Source: Parcubacteria group bacterium GW2011_GWA1_47_8
GTDB taxonomy: Bacteria > Patescibacteriota > Minisyncoccia > Phycocordibacterales > UBA1550
Length of the DNA: 14,724 bases
NCBI GenBank assembly: GCA_000996605.1
Contig: LCOP01000023.1
Coordinates: forward strand, 1 to 14,724
Direction: 5' to 3'
The translations under genes were made by a program, and so were the position numbers. The notes under the pieces are model-generated. The model worked only from the letters and a program-made list of their open reading frames with translations. It did not search any database and was not told the DNA's origin. Shown in pieces: positions 1-6,198 of the stretch (position 1 is its first letter; every line of letters begins with the position of its first letter).

Positions 1-86
1 TCTCAAGGGCATCTTGAGAAAGCGCGCGGGACGGCGGGTGGTGTGATGTTTTCATCATTCCATTATATCACATGCAAAGGAGTTAG

Positions 87-1013
87 GTGAAGGTCAGTAA
101 TCGTGCGTATCTCGGATTTACCAAACATTATGACGAATATTTTCCCGGAAGCTTTGCGCCAATTCTTTCTCCGACACTATTTGAAGCTGTGCAGAAAGCA
201 TTGGAGAAGCAAGCGCACAAAAGACATAGCAAAATATCCCATAATTTTCCTTTCACTGGACTTTTTCGTTGTGGGGAATGTAGTTCGATGATAACTGCTC
301 AATGGTGTACTGGAAAAATGGGTGGACGATATAGATATTATCGCTGTACGAAAAAGAAAGGAAAATGTACTCAAGGATATTTGCAAGAAGATGCGCTCGC
401 TCTCCAAATCAAAGAACAGCTTCAATCAGTATCGCTTCCCGAAGCGTGGGCAGATTATATGCTCAAACGGGTTACAGAGTTTGAGCAAAAGGAAACCAAC
501 GCTTCAGGAAGTAGGCTCGGACAGATGAAAGAAGATCTGAAAACGCTTGAAGCGAAGCTTGACGCTCTTGTTGATTTATATTTAAACAAAGATATTGAAC
601 GCGAAATATATTTGGTGAAAAAAGATGGTTTGATGCGTCAAAAAATCTCGCTTCAAGCAAAATCTTCATCTGTCCGAGCCGAGAGAAAGAATTGGGTCGA
701 ACCCCTGCGGAAATGGATTTTGGATTCAAAACACGCGGGGTTTCTGGCAACCAGCGAAAATCTCCACGAGGTGAGAGATTTTCTTCGTTCTTTCGGAACG
801 AACCCCGCGTTAAAAGACAAAACTATTTCAATCTCATTTTGCCCGCCCTCGGATTTCGCCCGAGCCCAAAAGACGGATTCCATTTTTTCGCCATATCACG
901 CGCCTTCGGCGCGCGCGGATTTTTCGCTTACTTCTGCCGAAGTTTCTGAATGTGACCCCACGGGGAATCGAACCCCGATTCTGGGCTTGAAAAGCCCATG
1001 TCCTAACCGTTAG
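87..1013 (+). pseudogene. Large serine recombinase, C-terminal remnant (N-terminal catalytic domain absent)
   Basis: The translation matches the C-terminal half of large serine recombinases. It begins inside the Recombinase domain (YFPGSFAPILSPTLFEAVQKA), followed by a zinc beta-ribbon with CGEC at about residues 62-65 and a second conserved Cys pair near 88-94, and then a coiled-coil-like region at about 130-200. The N-terminal resolvase domain with the catalytic Ser is not present. An in-frame TAG lies directly before the GTG at 87, and the 86 upstream bases show no continuation in other frames. A Shine-Dalgarno-like AAAGGAG sits just before the GTG, so a truncated product is conceivable. 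The last 20 or so codons read through the tRNA-Glu gene on the opposite strand and are not real protein sequence. Such enzymes integrate or excise mobile DNA. The position next to a tRNA 3' end suggests the edge of an integrated element that extends left of the window. Confidence 0.75.
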
Positions 1014-1024
1014 ACGATGGGGCC
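953..1024 (-). tRNA. tRNA-Glu (anticodon UUC)
   Basis: On the minus strand a complete cloverleaf can be drawn. The acceptor stem is GGCCCCA with TGGGGTC (one G-U pair), followed by a short D-arm. The anticodon stem is TGGGC/GCCCA with loop TTTTCAA, giving anticodon TTC. The T-arm is CGGGG-TTCGATT-CCCCG. The discriminator base is A and CCA is not encoded. Its 3' end faces, and is overlapped by, the recombinase reading frame. Confidence 0.95.
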
Positions 1025-1076
1025 AAAATAACTTGCCCAGTATATATAAATTGGTACAATATATACTTGGCTCTCA

Positions 1077-1110
1077 CGAGGAATAACAAGCGTGTGCTCG
1101 TTATTCCTCG
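1077..1110. other. Long hairpin between divergent tRNA genes
   Basis: An 11-bp perfect inverted repeat (cgaggaataac / gttattcctcg) encloses a further 3-bp stem with a GTGT loop. It lies between the tRNA-Glu gene (leftward) and the tRNA-Ser promoter (rightward). Neither side has a U-tract, so it is not a typical intrinsic terminator. Its size and shape resemble the perfect hairpins inside the tRNA-like modules further right. Confidence 0.6.
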
Positions 1111-1131
1111 CTCGATTGAGTATATCAATTT

Positions 1132-1160
1132 TTGTCAAAAATGCAAAAAAATGCTAGGAT
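1132..1160 (+). promoter_or_regulatory. Promoter for the tRNA-Ser region
   Basis: TTGTCA (1132-1137) and TAGGAT (1155-1160) are separated by 17 bases, with a TG one base before the -10 (extended -10). The predicted start is near 1167. This lies just upstream of the tRNA-like copy at 1189, so that copy and the true tRNA-Ser would be co-transcribed. Confidence 0.55.
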
Positions 1161-1180
1161 ACAAAGCGTTACTTGTGTGA

Positions 1181-1206
1181 AATATATTGGAGATGTGGCT
1201 GAGTGG
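1181..1206 (+). repeat. 26-bp exact direct repeat of the tRNA-Ser 5' end (second copy 1306-1331)
   Basis: Positions 1181-1206 and 1306-1331 are identical over 26 bases, and matching continues past one mismatch to about 31 positions. The repeat covers eight bases of upstream sequence plus the acceptor 5' strand and the start of the D-arm of tRNA-Ser. The copies are offset by 125 bases. This shows a tandem duplication or insertion that split the tRNA from its original promoter. Confidence 0.9.
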
Positions 1207-1280
1207 ATGAAATATGGACTGTTCCATATTTCATCTGAGTGCGACAGTACGAAGTGGCAAACACGAAGCCACAGTCTCCG
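1189..1280 (+). ncRNA. tRNA-like module derived from tRNA-Ser, without an anticodon arm
   Basis: This 92-nt unit begins with the tRNA-Ser 5' sequence. Its first six bases GGAGAT can pair with GTCTCC at 1274-1279 (one U-G), followed by G at 1280, the same discriminator as tRNA-Ser. Immediately before the acceptor-like strand is a T-arm-like hairpin GTGGC/GCCAC (1254-1258, 1268-1272) with a 9-nt loop. Where the anticodon arm should be, a 12-bp perfect hairpin (1207-1218, 1223-1234; loop CTGT) is found instead. It cannot decode. It may be a degenerate duplicate, an insertion scar, or a tRNA-like RNA. The pairing is seen in the sequence; that it is a functional RNA is inference. Confidence 0.4.
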
Positions 1281-1313
1281 ACGACGACGAGGAGCGACAA
1301 TTTGGAATATATT

Positions 1314-1400
1314 GGAGATGTGGCTGAGTGGTTGAAGGCAGCGGTTTCGAAAACCGCCGTGCGGGAAACCGTACCGTGAGTTCGAATCTCACCATCTCCG
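1314..1400 (+). tRNA. tRNA-Ser (anticodon CGA)
   Basis: An 87-nt class II tRNA. The acceptor stem is GGAGATG/CATCTCC with discriminator G. The anticodon stem is GCGGT/ACCGC with loop TTCGAAA, giving anticodon CGA. The long variable arm GTGCGG-gaaa-CCGTAC is typical of serine tRNAs. The T-arm is GTGAG-TTCGAAT-CTCAC. CCA is not encoded. Its 5' end is duplicated 125 bases upstream. Confidence 0.96.
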
Positions 1401-1528
1401 CAAGGTTGAAAGTAAAAATACGGATAGAGCTAGGGGTGTATTGAAAATAACATATGGGTGATTAGCTGTCTTGACCAAGCAGTCTATTCGGTATTGAGAG
1501 TTTTAGAAAATGTTGAAAATTAAATAAC

Positions 1529-1602
1529 GGGCGGTTAGCTCAGCTGGTTAGAGCGCTACATTGACATTGTAGAGGTCGGAGGTTCGATTCCCCCATCGCC
1601 CA
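1529..1602 (+). tRNA. tRNA-Val (anticodon GAC)
   Basis: The acceptor stem is GGGCGGT/ATCGCCC (one G-U) with discriminator A. The D-arm is AGCTC...GAGC. The anticodon stem is CTACA/TGTAG with loop TTGACAT, giving anticodon GAC. The T-arm is GGAGG-TTCGATT-CCCCC. CCA is not encoded; ACA follows. The 126 bases between tRNA-Ser and this gene contain no gene I can support. A terminator hairpin follows directly. Confidence 0.96.
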
Positions 1603-1641
1603 CAAAATAATTAACGCCTGAAGGCGTTTTTATTTTGTGGG
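1599..1641 (+). terminator. Intrinsic terminator of tRNA-Val, with arms reaching into the tRNA 3' end
   Basis: The core hairpin AACGCC-TGAA-GGCGTT (1613-1628) is followed by a T-rich tract. An outer inverted repeat, cccacaaaata (1599-1609) with tattttgtggg (1631-1641), extends it into the tRNA-Val acceptor end. The right arm also forms the start of the next module. Confidence 0.75.
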
Positions 1642-1795
1642 AGATGAGCAAGCAAACTGCTTTGCTTGCGCGGGGAATCGAAAGCCGGAACATGTCGCGA
1701 AGCGACAGTGAGGCGGGGGTCGCGAGTACTTGGCGTTCGCAGGGTGTACTCACCCGAGAACACCTAGTAACTCGTGACCGAGACCCTATCGCCCA
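1639..1795 (+). ncRNA. Structured module 1 ending in a tRNA-Val-like 3' end
   Basis: The unit opens with GGGAGAT and closes with ATCGCCC plus A (1788-1795). The closing sequence is the same 3' acceptor strand as tRNA-Val, and six of seven positions can pair. The 12 bases atcgcccacaaa are identical in tRNA-Val (from 1595) and here (from 1788). Inside are a 9-bp perfect hairpin gcaagcaaa/tttgcttgc (loop CTGC), gtcgc/gcgac, gggtg/caccc and a 10-bp stem ggtcgcgagt/actcgtgacc with one G-U. There is no credible coding frame; a minus-strand frame here only reads through the tRNA. It could be an attachment-site scar or a structured RNA. Confidence 0.35.
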
Positions 1796-1841
1796 CAAAC
1801 ATTAGGCAACAATGCGGAGCATTGGGACCTTTTTGTTTGTG
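1794..1841 (+). terminator. Hairpin with T-tract after module 1
   Basis: An outer inverted repeat CACAAAC (1794-1800) / GTTTGTG (1835-1841) encloses the hairpin CAATGC-GGA-GCATTG, followed by GGACC and TTTTTGTTT. It repeats the arrangement seen after tRNA-Val: an acceptor-like 3' end followed at once by a terminator-like hairpin. Confidence 0.45.
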
Positions 1842-2175
1842 TGGTGGATAAGAACCCATCCACTATCTCGTGGTACCCGCCTCTGAAACCATTATTTTTA
1901 GGCGAAAAACAAGTCGGAGTACGAACCATAATGAATTATGGTTCGTACGAGACGAAGTTTTGTAGCCAGATAAGGGACTCGAAGGTCGGAGCGATCTAAA
2001 TCTCTTGAGTGAAACGATTAGAGATTGGAAGTCCCTTTAGCGGGTGGTATACAAGATGAGCGGAGCGAGTGCTTGTCGCCGAGGCGGGGTCGTGAACACT
2101 TCATATTTTACAAGCGTAGCGAAAGAAAATATTTAGTGATTCGTGGCACTCGGCCGAGTTCCTTATTGCCCACCA
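1841..2175 (+). ncRNA. Structured module 2 ending in a tRNA-like 3' end with encoded CCA
   Basis: A 335-base non-coding unit bounded by partly complementary ends, GTGG..GATAAG at the left and CTTATTGCCCAC-CA at the right; the right end again resembles the tRNA-Val 3' end. Internal stems include gtggat/atccac, a 14-bp perfect palindrome stem at 1919-1948, gggact/agtccc, aatctct/agagatt, atatttt/aaaatat, gccgag/ctcggc, and a cgtgaacact stem that pairs through G-U wobbles. The many nested stems favour a folded RNA or a fold-back DNA element over random intergenic sequence. Function is unknown. It contains the 68-bp repeat found again at the window end. Confidence 0.35.
1903..1970. repeat. 68-bp repeat with 30-bp palindrome core (inverted copy at 14657-14724)
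   Basis: These 68 bases are identical to the reverse complement of 14657-14724. The core at 1919-1948 is a 14-bp perfect inverted repeat around a 2-base centre. Flanking sequence at 1852-1902 (agaacccatc, actatct, ctgaaacc) resembles 14615-14656 in the same, not the inverted, orientation. Confidence 0.9.
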
Positions 2176-2176
2176 A

Positions 2177-2215
2177 GTAAAAAACTTCCGCAACTATATT
2201 GCGGAAGTTTTTTAC
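2177..2215. terminator. Bidirectional intrinsic terminator
   Basis: A perfect 17-bp inverted repeat (2177-2193 and 2199-2215) with a 5-base loop, a GC-rich middle, and A-rich left and T-rich right ends. It can stop rightward transcription from the tRNA modules and leftward transcription from the trxB-like gene. Confidence 0.85.
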
Positions 2216-2245
2216 CATTTACTGTTTAGCTACCTAAATATTTCC

Positions 2246-3175
2246 TTATTTCGCCTTGATTGCCAAATAAATGTCCTCGAGCGCGCGGACGGCGTCGCCG
2301 ACCGCGATGTTGTTTTGGTGGTAGAGGACGTCGGTGCAGTCGCCTGCGGCCCAAATACCAGGGACGCTGGTTTTCTGCGTACGCGCATCGATGATGACAT
2401 GATTGTGTTCATTCATCGCAACAATACCTTTCGAGAATTCGGTGTTAGGAAGTTGTCCAATCTCTATGAAAATGCCGCCGATAGGGAGCTCGGTTGTCGT
2501 ACCTGTTGCTTTGTCGCGATACACGATGCTCGTTACAAATTTCTCGCCCTTCACCTCGGCAATCTCTACATTTTTAACTGCGCGCATGTTGGGATGCGAA
2601 AGGACTTTATCGACGGTAATTTTGTCAGCACGATTGAAATCGGCACTTCGGTGGATCAAGGTAACGCTCTTTGCGTAGGCAAGGAGTTGAGACGAAGTTT
2701 CAAATGCCGCATTGCCACCTCCGATGACTGCGAGGTCTTGACCTGCAAAGAGCGGTCCGTCGCAGGATGCACAATAAGTGAGGCCTTTGTGTTCAAATAC
2801 ATCCGCGCCTTTTGCCTCAAGCTTGCGTGGGTGGCTTCCGGTCGCGATGAGCACGGCGCGGGTTGTGTAAGAAGCTTTTTTTGTAATCACAACAAAAGCG
2901 CCATTTTGCGGTTCGAGTTTTTCTACGCGCTCCTCACGCATCTCAAGCACATCGTCCGCGTATGCCTCGACGTGTTTTTTGAGTGACGAGGAAAGGTCTG
3001 CGCCGGAAATAGAAATGGTACCAATCCAGTTTTGTATGTCCTCGGATACTGCGGACTGTCCGACGAACTCTTTTGCGATGAGGAGTGTCTTCAGGCGTTT
3101 ACGCGCGGCATAAACACCCGCCGCGGTTCCCGCCGGTCCTCCACCGATGATGATGAGGTCGTATTGAATAGGCAT
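2246..3175 (-). CDS. trxB: Thioredoxin reductase-like FAD-dependent disulfide oxidoreductase
   Basis: A 309-residue flavoprotein of the thioredoxin reductase / AhpF C-terminal family, expected to pass electrons from NAD(P)H through FAD to a disulfide partner in the cytoplasm. The FAD-binding GGGPAG is at residues 11-16, the redox-active CASC at 135-138, the second nucleotide-binding GGGNAA at 152-157, and a C-terminal AAGDCTD FAD motif near the end. Length is normal for the family. The NADPH-contact region reads HRSADFNRAD where typical TrxR has HRRxxFRA, so cofactor preference may differ. The block GIFIEIGQLPNTEF and the C-terminus resemble AhpF. I chose the ATG at 3175 because it precedes the FAD motif at the usual distance; an upstream ATG at 3229 adds 18 unconserved residues. 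TACAAT lies ten bases before the start. It is the last gene of the leftward ftsZ block. Confidence 0.92.
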   Translation of the reverse strand: MPIQYDLIIIGGGPAGTAAGVYAARKRLKTLLIAKEFVGQSAVSEDIQNWIGTISISGADLSSSLKKHVEAYADDVLEMREERVEKLEPQNGAFVVITKKASYTTRAVLIATGSHPRKLEAKGADVFEHKGLTYCASCDGPLFAGQDLAVIGGGNAAFETSSQLLAYAKSVTLIHRSADFNRADKITVDKVLSHPNMRAVKNVEIAEVKGEKFVTSIVYRDKATGTTTELPIGGIFIEIGQLPNTEFSKGIVAMNEHNHVIIDARTQKTSVPGIWAAGDCTDVLYHQNNIAVGDAVRALEDIYLAIKAK

Positions 3176-3228
3176 AGGGTTAATGATTGTAGATTGGTTC
3201 AATATCAAGATGAGAAGCTTTGGGCTCA

Positions 3229-3267
3229 AGGTTTTAGGAAATACATCCCCTTAACACCCTAAAACCT
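3229..3267. other. Inverted repeat in the ftsZ-trxB spacer
   Basis: Ten-base arms aggttttagg (3229-3238) and cctaaaacct (3258-3267) around a 19-base loop. No U-tract follows on the minus strand, so termination is doubtful. The adjoining 14-mer ttttaggaaataca (3232-3245) recurs inverted at 6277-6290, in the spacer after rpsU. Confidence 0.45.
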
Positions 3268-3272
3268 GACAC

Positions 3273-4484
3273 CTAACTTTTTTTAGGGCGACGGAGAAAT
3301 GCGGGTACGGCGCTCCAGTCTTCTTCCATCTCATTGTCGAGGTCGATGACCGCTACCGGTTCCTTTTCGGGTTTTGCCGTAGTGTGTGCGTTTGCTCCTG
3401 CTTTTTTTGCTTCCGGTCCGTTCATCAAGCTGTTGTGGATCTCGTGCTTTTCGTGTACTTCGGGGAGGTGGCTTTGGGCGACGGTGGGGACTTTTGCTCC
3501 GCCGGAGAAGAGATTGCGTTTCTCGATACCCTCGGGGAATCCGGATGCGATCACCGTAATCTTCATTTCGTTTTTCTTGAGTTTCTCGTCGCGAATGGCG
3601 CCGAAGATAACGCGCGCCTCGGGGTCGATGGATTCAGTAATGATTTTTGCCGCTTCTTGGATCTCGTGCATGCGGATGTCTTCACCGCCGGCAATCGCAA
3701 AGAGGACGCCTTTCGCACCAGAAACAGAAAGATCAAGCAGGGGAGAGTTAATCGCCATGAGTGCCGCCTCTTGGGCGCGATTTTCCGAGCTGGAAGAACC
3801 GATACCGAGAAGTGCTGAACCTGCATTCGAGAGCACCGCTTTGATGTCGGCAAAGTCGACATTGATGATGCCCGGCGTCGTGATGAGGTCGGAGATACCC
3901 TCGACGGCTTGGCGGAGGACTTCGTCGCACATAGTGAATGCTGATTTGAATGTCGTGTCTTTGTTGGCGACGGAGAGGATGCGGTCGTTGGGAACAACAA
4001 TGAGTGCGTCAACCTGCTTGCGGAGTTCCTCGAGTCCTTGCTCGGCGATACGCCCGCGGTGCGTGCCTTCAAATGAAAATGGTCTCGTGACGACGCCGAG
4101 GGTGAGCGCACCCTGTTCTTTGGCGATTGCGGCGACCACCGGTGCGGCGCCGGTTCCTGTGCCACCGCCCATGCCGCAGGCGATGAACACCATGTCGGCT
4201 CCCTTGATTACGCCCTGGATCTCTTCTTTGGTTTCTTCTGCCGCTTTACGTCCAATCTCGGGGTTCATTCCTGTGCCGAGTCCGCGCGTGAGATTTTTGC
4301 CGATATGGATTTTTTTTTGTGCGAGCGAATTATGGAGGTCTTGCGCGTCAGTGTTCATGACGATGAATTCAACACCTTTCACCTTGGAACTTACCATATG
4401 GTTTACGGCATTTTTCCCCGATCCACCGACGCCGATAACTTTAATGCGTGCGAATGCTTCTACTTCCGGTTGTACTTTTGGCAT
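3273..4484 (-). CDS. ftsZ: Cell division protein FtsZ
   Basis: A 403-residue tubulin-like GTPase that polymerises into the division ring at midcell. The N-terminal nucleotide site GVGGSGKNAVNHM is at about residues 18-30, the tubulin signature GGGTGTGAAP at 106-115, and the T7 catalytic loop NVDFAD at 208-213. After a variable linker, the protein ends with the conserved C-terminal peptide (VPAFLRRPKK), which binds FtsA and other partners. The start at 4484 gives a normal FtsZ N-terminus; the open frame extends 57 codons further upstream, but that stretch is low-complexity and unconserved. A weak AGAAAG lies before the ATG. It follows ftsA after a 184-base spacer containing a hairpin. All key residues are present and the gene looks intact. 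Confidence 0.97.
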   Translation of the reverse strand: MPKVQPEVEAFARIKVIGVGGSGKNAVNHMVSSKVKGVEFIVMNTDAQDLHNSLAQKKIHIGKNLTRGLGTGMNPEIGRKAAEETKEEIQGVIKGADMVFIACGMGGGTGTGAAPVVAAIAKEQGALTLGVVTRPFSFEGTHRGRIAEQGLEELRKQVDALIVVPNDRILSVANKDTTFKSAFTMCDEVLRQAVEGISDLITTPGIINVDFADIKAVLSNAGSALLGIGSSSSENRAQEAALMAINSPLLDLSVSGAKGVLFAIAGGEDIRMHEIQEAAKIITESIDPEARVIFGAIRDEKLKKNEMKITVIASGFPEGIEKRNLFSGGAKVPTVAQSHLPEVHEKHEIHNSLMNGPEAKKAGANAHTTAKPEKEPVAVIDLDNEMEEDWSAVPAFLRRPKKS

Positions 4485-4617
4485 GACTTTCTGGTCTGTA
4501 TTAATATTGATAATCTTTAGGATAATACTCCTAGAATACCAGAAGAAAGGGGGGAATACAAATAGGGGGGAGAACAGGGGGAACAGAGAGAACAGACGTA
4601 CAAAAGGGACGCAAGAA

Positions 4618-4644
4618 ACCCCATTTGCCGAAGGAAAATGGGGT
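4618..4644 (-). terminator. Hairpin between ftsA and ftsZ (possible attenuator)
   Basis: Nine-base arms accccattt (4618-4626) / aaatggggt (4636-4644), plus an inner CC/GG pair and a short loop. On the minus strand it starts 24 bases after the restored ftsA stop and is followed by TTTCTT. It could lower read-through into ftsZ. Confidence 0.45.
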
Positions 4645-4668
4645 AATCCTTGCACTCCATCACCTTTC

Positions 4669-5813
4669 TTACGGCAAAAACGGCTTCAATGCATTTTTAA
4701 ACCCCTCCCAAAAGCCGCCAAAGAGTGGTTCTCTCGGTTCAGTTGGTTTCTCGAGCGCATAGAGCGCGAGGAGGAATCCTTGACCGGGTTTTTCCCGCCG
4801 TGAAGCATGGCCGGATGTGCGAGGGAAGAAGGGAGTTTGAGGACTGCTTTTGCAAGGTCTTCAATGGTGGTAATACCAGCACCACCTCCCGTCAGGACAA
4901 TTCCTGCGGGGAGAAGTCCGCTCCGTCCCACCTTTTTCAAATGTGATTCGACGAGCTCGAAGATGTCACAAAGGCGCGCCTCGATGATTTCCTCGAGTTT
5001 CTTTTTTGGATACGTGCCGCCTCCGCCGCTTATTTTTATTTTCTCCGCTTCTTCGAGAGGGATTTTGAGTCCAAGTGCGATGTCATTCGTGATGTCGGTC
5101 GAACCAATCGGGAATACTTGGAGCGAGATAGGAACATCATTTTCAAAAACGGATATTGAAACGGTTTCGGCGCCGACATTGACGAGCGCGCACCCGACGG
5201 AACGTTGTTTTTTATTGAGTGCAATACGCCCTGCGGCAATGGAGGAAGGTACCACTTTGTCCACTTCAATACCCAAGCTCTCGACGATTTCTACGAGGTC
5301 ATTTAGGTGTTGTTCAAGGCAGGTGACGAAAAATGTTTTTACCTCAAGCTTACTCCCGATCATTCCGTGTGGGTCTCCGAGTACTTCTTTGCCGTCGAGT
5401 TTGTAACGAACGGGCATGTGATAAATGACGCGCCGGTTGACGAGGTGGGTGAGGTTTTTCTCTGCCTCGTCGTTCACCTTTTTTATGTCCTGATCACCAA
5501 TCTCTTCGGTTGCGCGCGAGGATATCGTAACGCCATGCGTAATCGCGGATTCGAGGCTGACTCCGCCGATTGAGACGATAGCGTTTTTGATTTTGATGCC
5601 CGCTGTTTTTTCCGCGTGTTCAATTGCCGCCTCGATGCTTTGCACGGCATCGGATTTTTTTATGATGTAGCCGGCACGGAGGCCACGCGTTTCGGAGACT
5701 CCTGTCCCCATGATACGCGGTGCTTCGCCGCGTGAATGTTCCATGATGACGACGCGTGTGGCGTGCGTGCCGACGTCGATGCCGGTGGCGATATGTTTGA
5801 TGGGGGTGCGCAT
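4669..5813 (-). CDS. ftsA: Cell division protein FtsA, frameshifted near the C-terminus
   Basis: An actin-like ATPase that tethers FtsZ to the membrane. The phosphate-1 motif GIDVGTHATRVV lies at about residues 11-22, followed by the SHS2/1C region and the second ATPase lobe ending with LTGGGAGI. The continuous frame gives 375 residues and stops at 4686, but the last 34 or so residues (after GGKNP) do not look like FtsA. In the -1 frame the sequence continues as GQGFLLALYALEKP and ends with FGGFWEGFKNALKPFLP, a classic FtsA amphipathic membrane anchor, stopping at 4669. One base appears to be missing in the run at about 4786-4796 (five T, three C on the plus strand). The start at 5813 lies seven bases after the ybeY stop, indicating translational coupling. 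The shift may be a sequencing or assembly error, a mutation or recoding. Confidence 0.93.
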
Positions 5814-5820
5814 GGGTGAG

Positions 5821-6198
5821 TTAAATAGAGAAGCGCCGGCGAACCTTTGCTTCGTTCTTCTCCATTGTACTACCATGTGCGAAACCTTTCAAATGAAATA
5901 ATGCGTGAATAAAAAGAAATGCGATGAAGTTTCGACATGAACGGCCAAATTGCGCACTGTCCGCACGCGCCTTTTTGAGGTCAAGGAAGATTTCTCCTTC
6001 CTGTTTGTCGAGCGGGAAGGAGAGGATGTTGGTCGGATTGTCTTTGCCCCGATAGGTGCGATTGAGATCGCGCGATTTGCGCGAGTTCACGACCACGAGA
6101 GAGCATTCGTACGCGGGACCGAGCACGGCTTCCGCAATTTGAGCAAAAGGCAAGCGGGGAAGCTTGCCTTTTGTCGTGTTCGTGATGGAGAGCGACAT
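5821..6198 (-). CDS. ybeY: Endoribonuclease YbeY (rRNA maturation and quality control)
   Basis: A metal-dependent RNase that acts in 16S rRNA 3'-end processing and ribosome quality control. The zinc-binding signature H-x3-H-x5-H is seen as HALFHLKGFAH at residues 98-108, and the fold-typical segment NPTNILSFPL at about 54-63. With 125 residues from the start at 6198 it is short for the family; an upstream in-frame ATG at 6255 would add 19 residues. The preceding AAGAAAACA gives only weak support for the inner start, while a TATAAC box ten bases before 6255 could favour the outer one. It overlaps nothing and lies seven bases upstream of ftsA, so the two are probably co-transcribed. The C-terminus ends soon after the third His, slightly truncated compared with longer homologues. 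Confidence 0.88.
   Translation of the reverse strand: MSLSITNTTKGKLPRLPFAQIAEAVLGPAYECSLVVVNSRKSRDLNRTYRGKDNPTNILSFPLDKQEGEIFLDLKKARADSAQFGRSCRNFIAFLFIHALFHLKGFAHGSTMEKNEAKVRRRFSI

Noticed and set aside
953..1013. C-terminal residues of the recombinase frame (CDPTGNRTPILGL...)
   Set aside because: These are tRNA-Glu read on the opposite strand, not protein sequence.
1556..1798. 80-codon minus-strand frame ending in GDGGIEPPTSTMSM
   Set aside because: The ending is the well-known artefact of translating through a tRNA, here tRNA-Val; the rest covers hairpin-rich non-coding sequence.
2315..2986. 223-codon plus-strand open frame
   Set aside because: Antisense of the thioredoxin reductase-like gene, with no domain resemblance.
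4782..4800. Programmed -1 frameshift in ftsA as the default explanation
   Set aside because: The site reads G-AAA-AAC with no clear downstream pseudoknot or upstream Shine-Dalgarno stimulator; an indel in a homopolymer is simpler. It is kept only as an alternative.
3334..4803. 489-codon plus-strand open frame opposite ftsZ
   Set aside because: It is the antisense of ftsZ and the end of ftsA, low in protein-like character (Ser/Ile/Met-rich), while the minus strand encodes a clear FtsZ.
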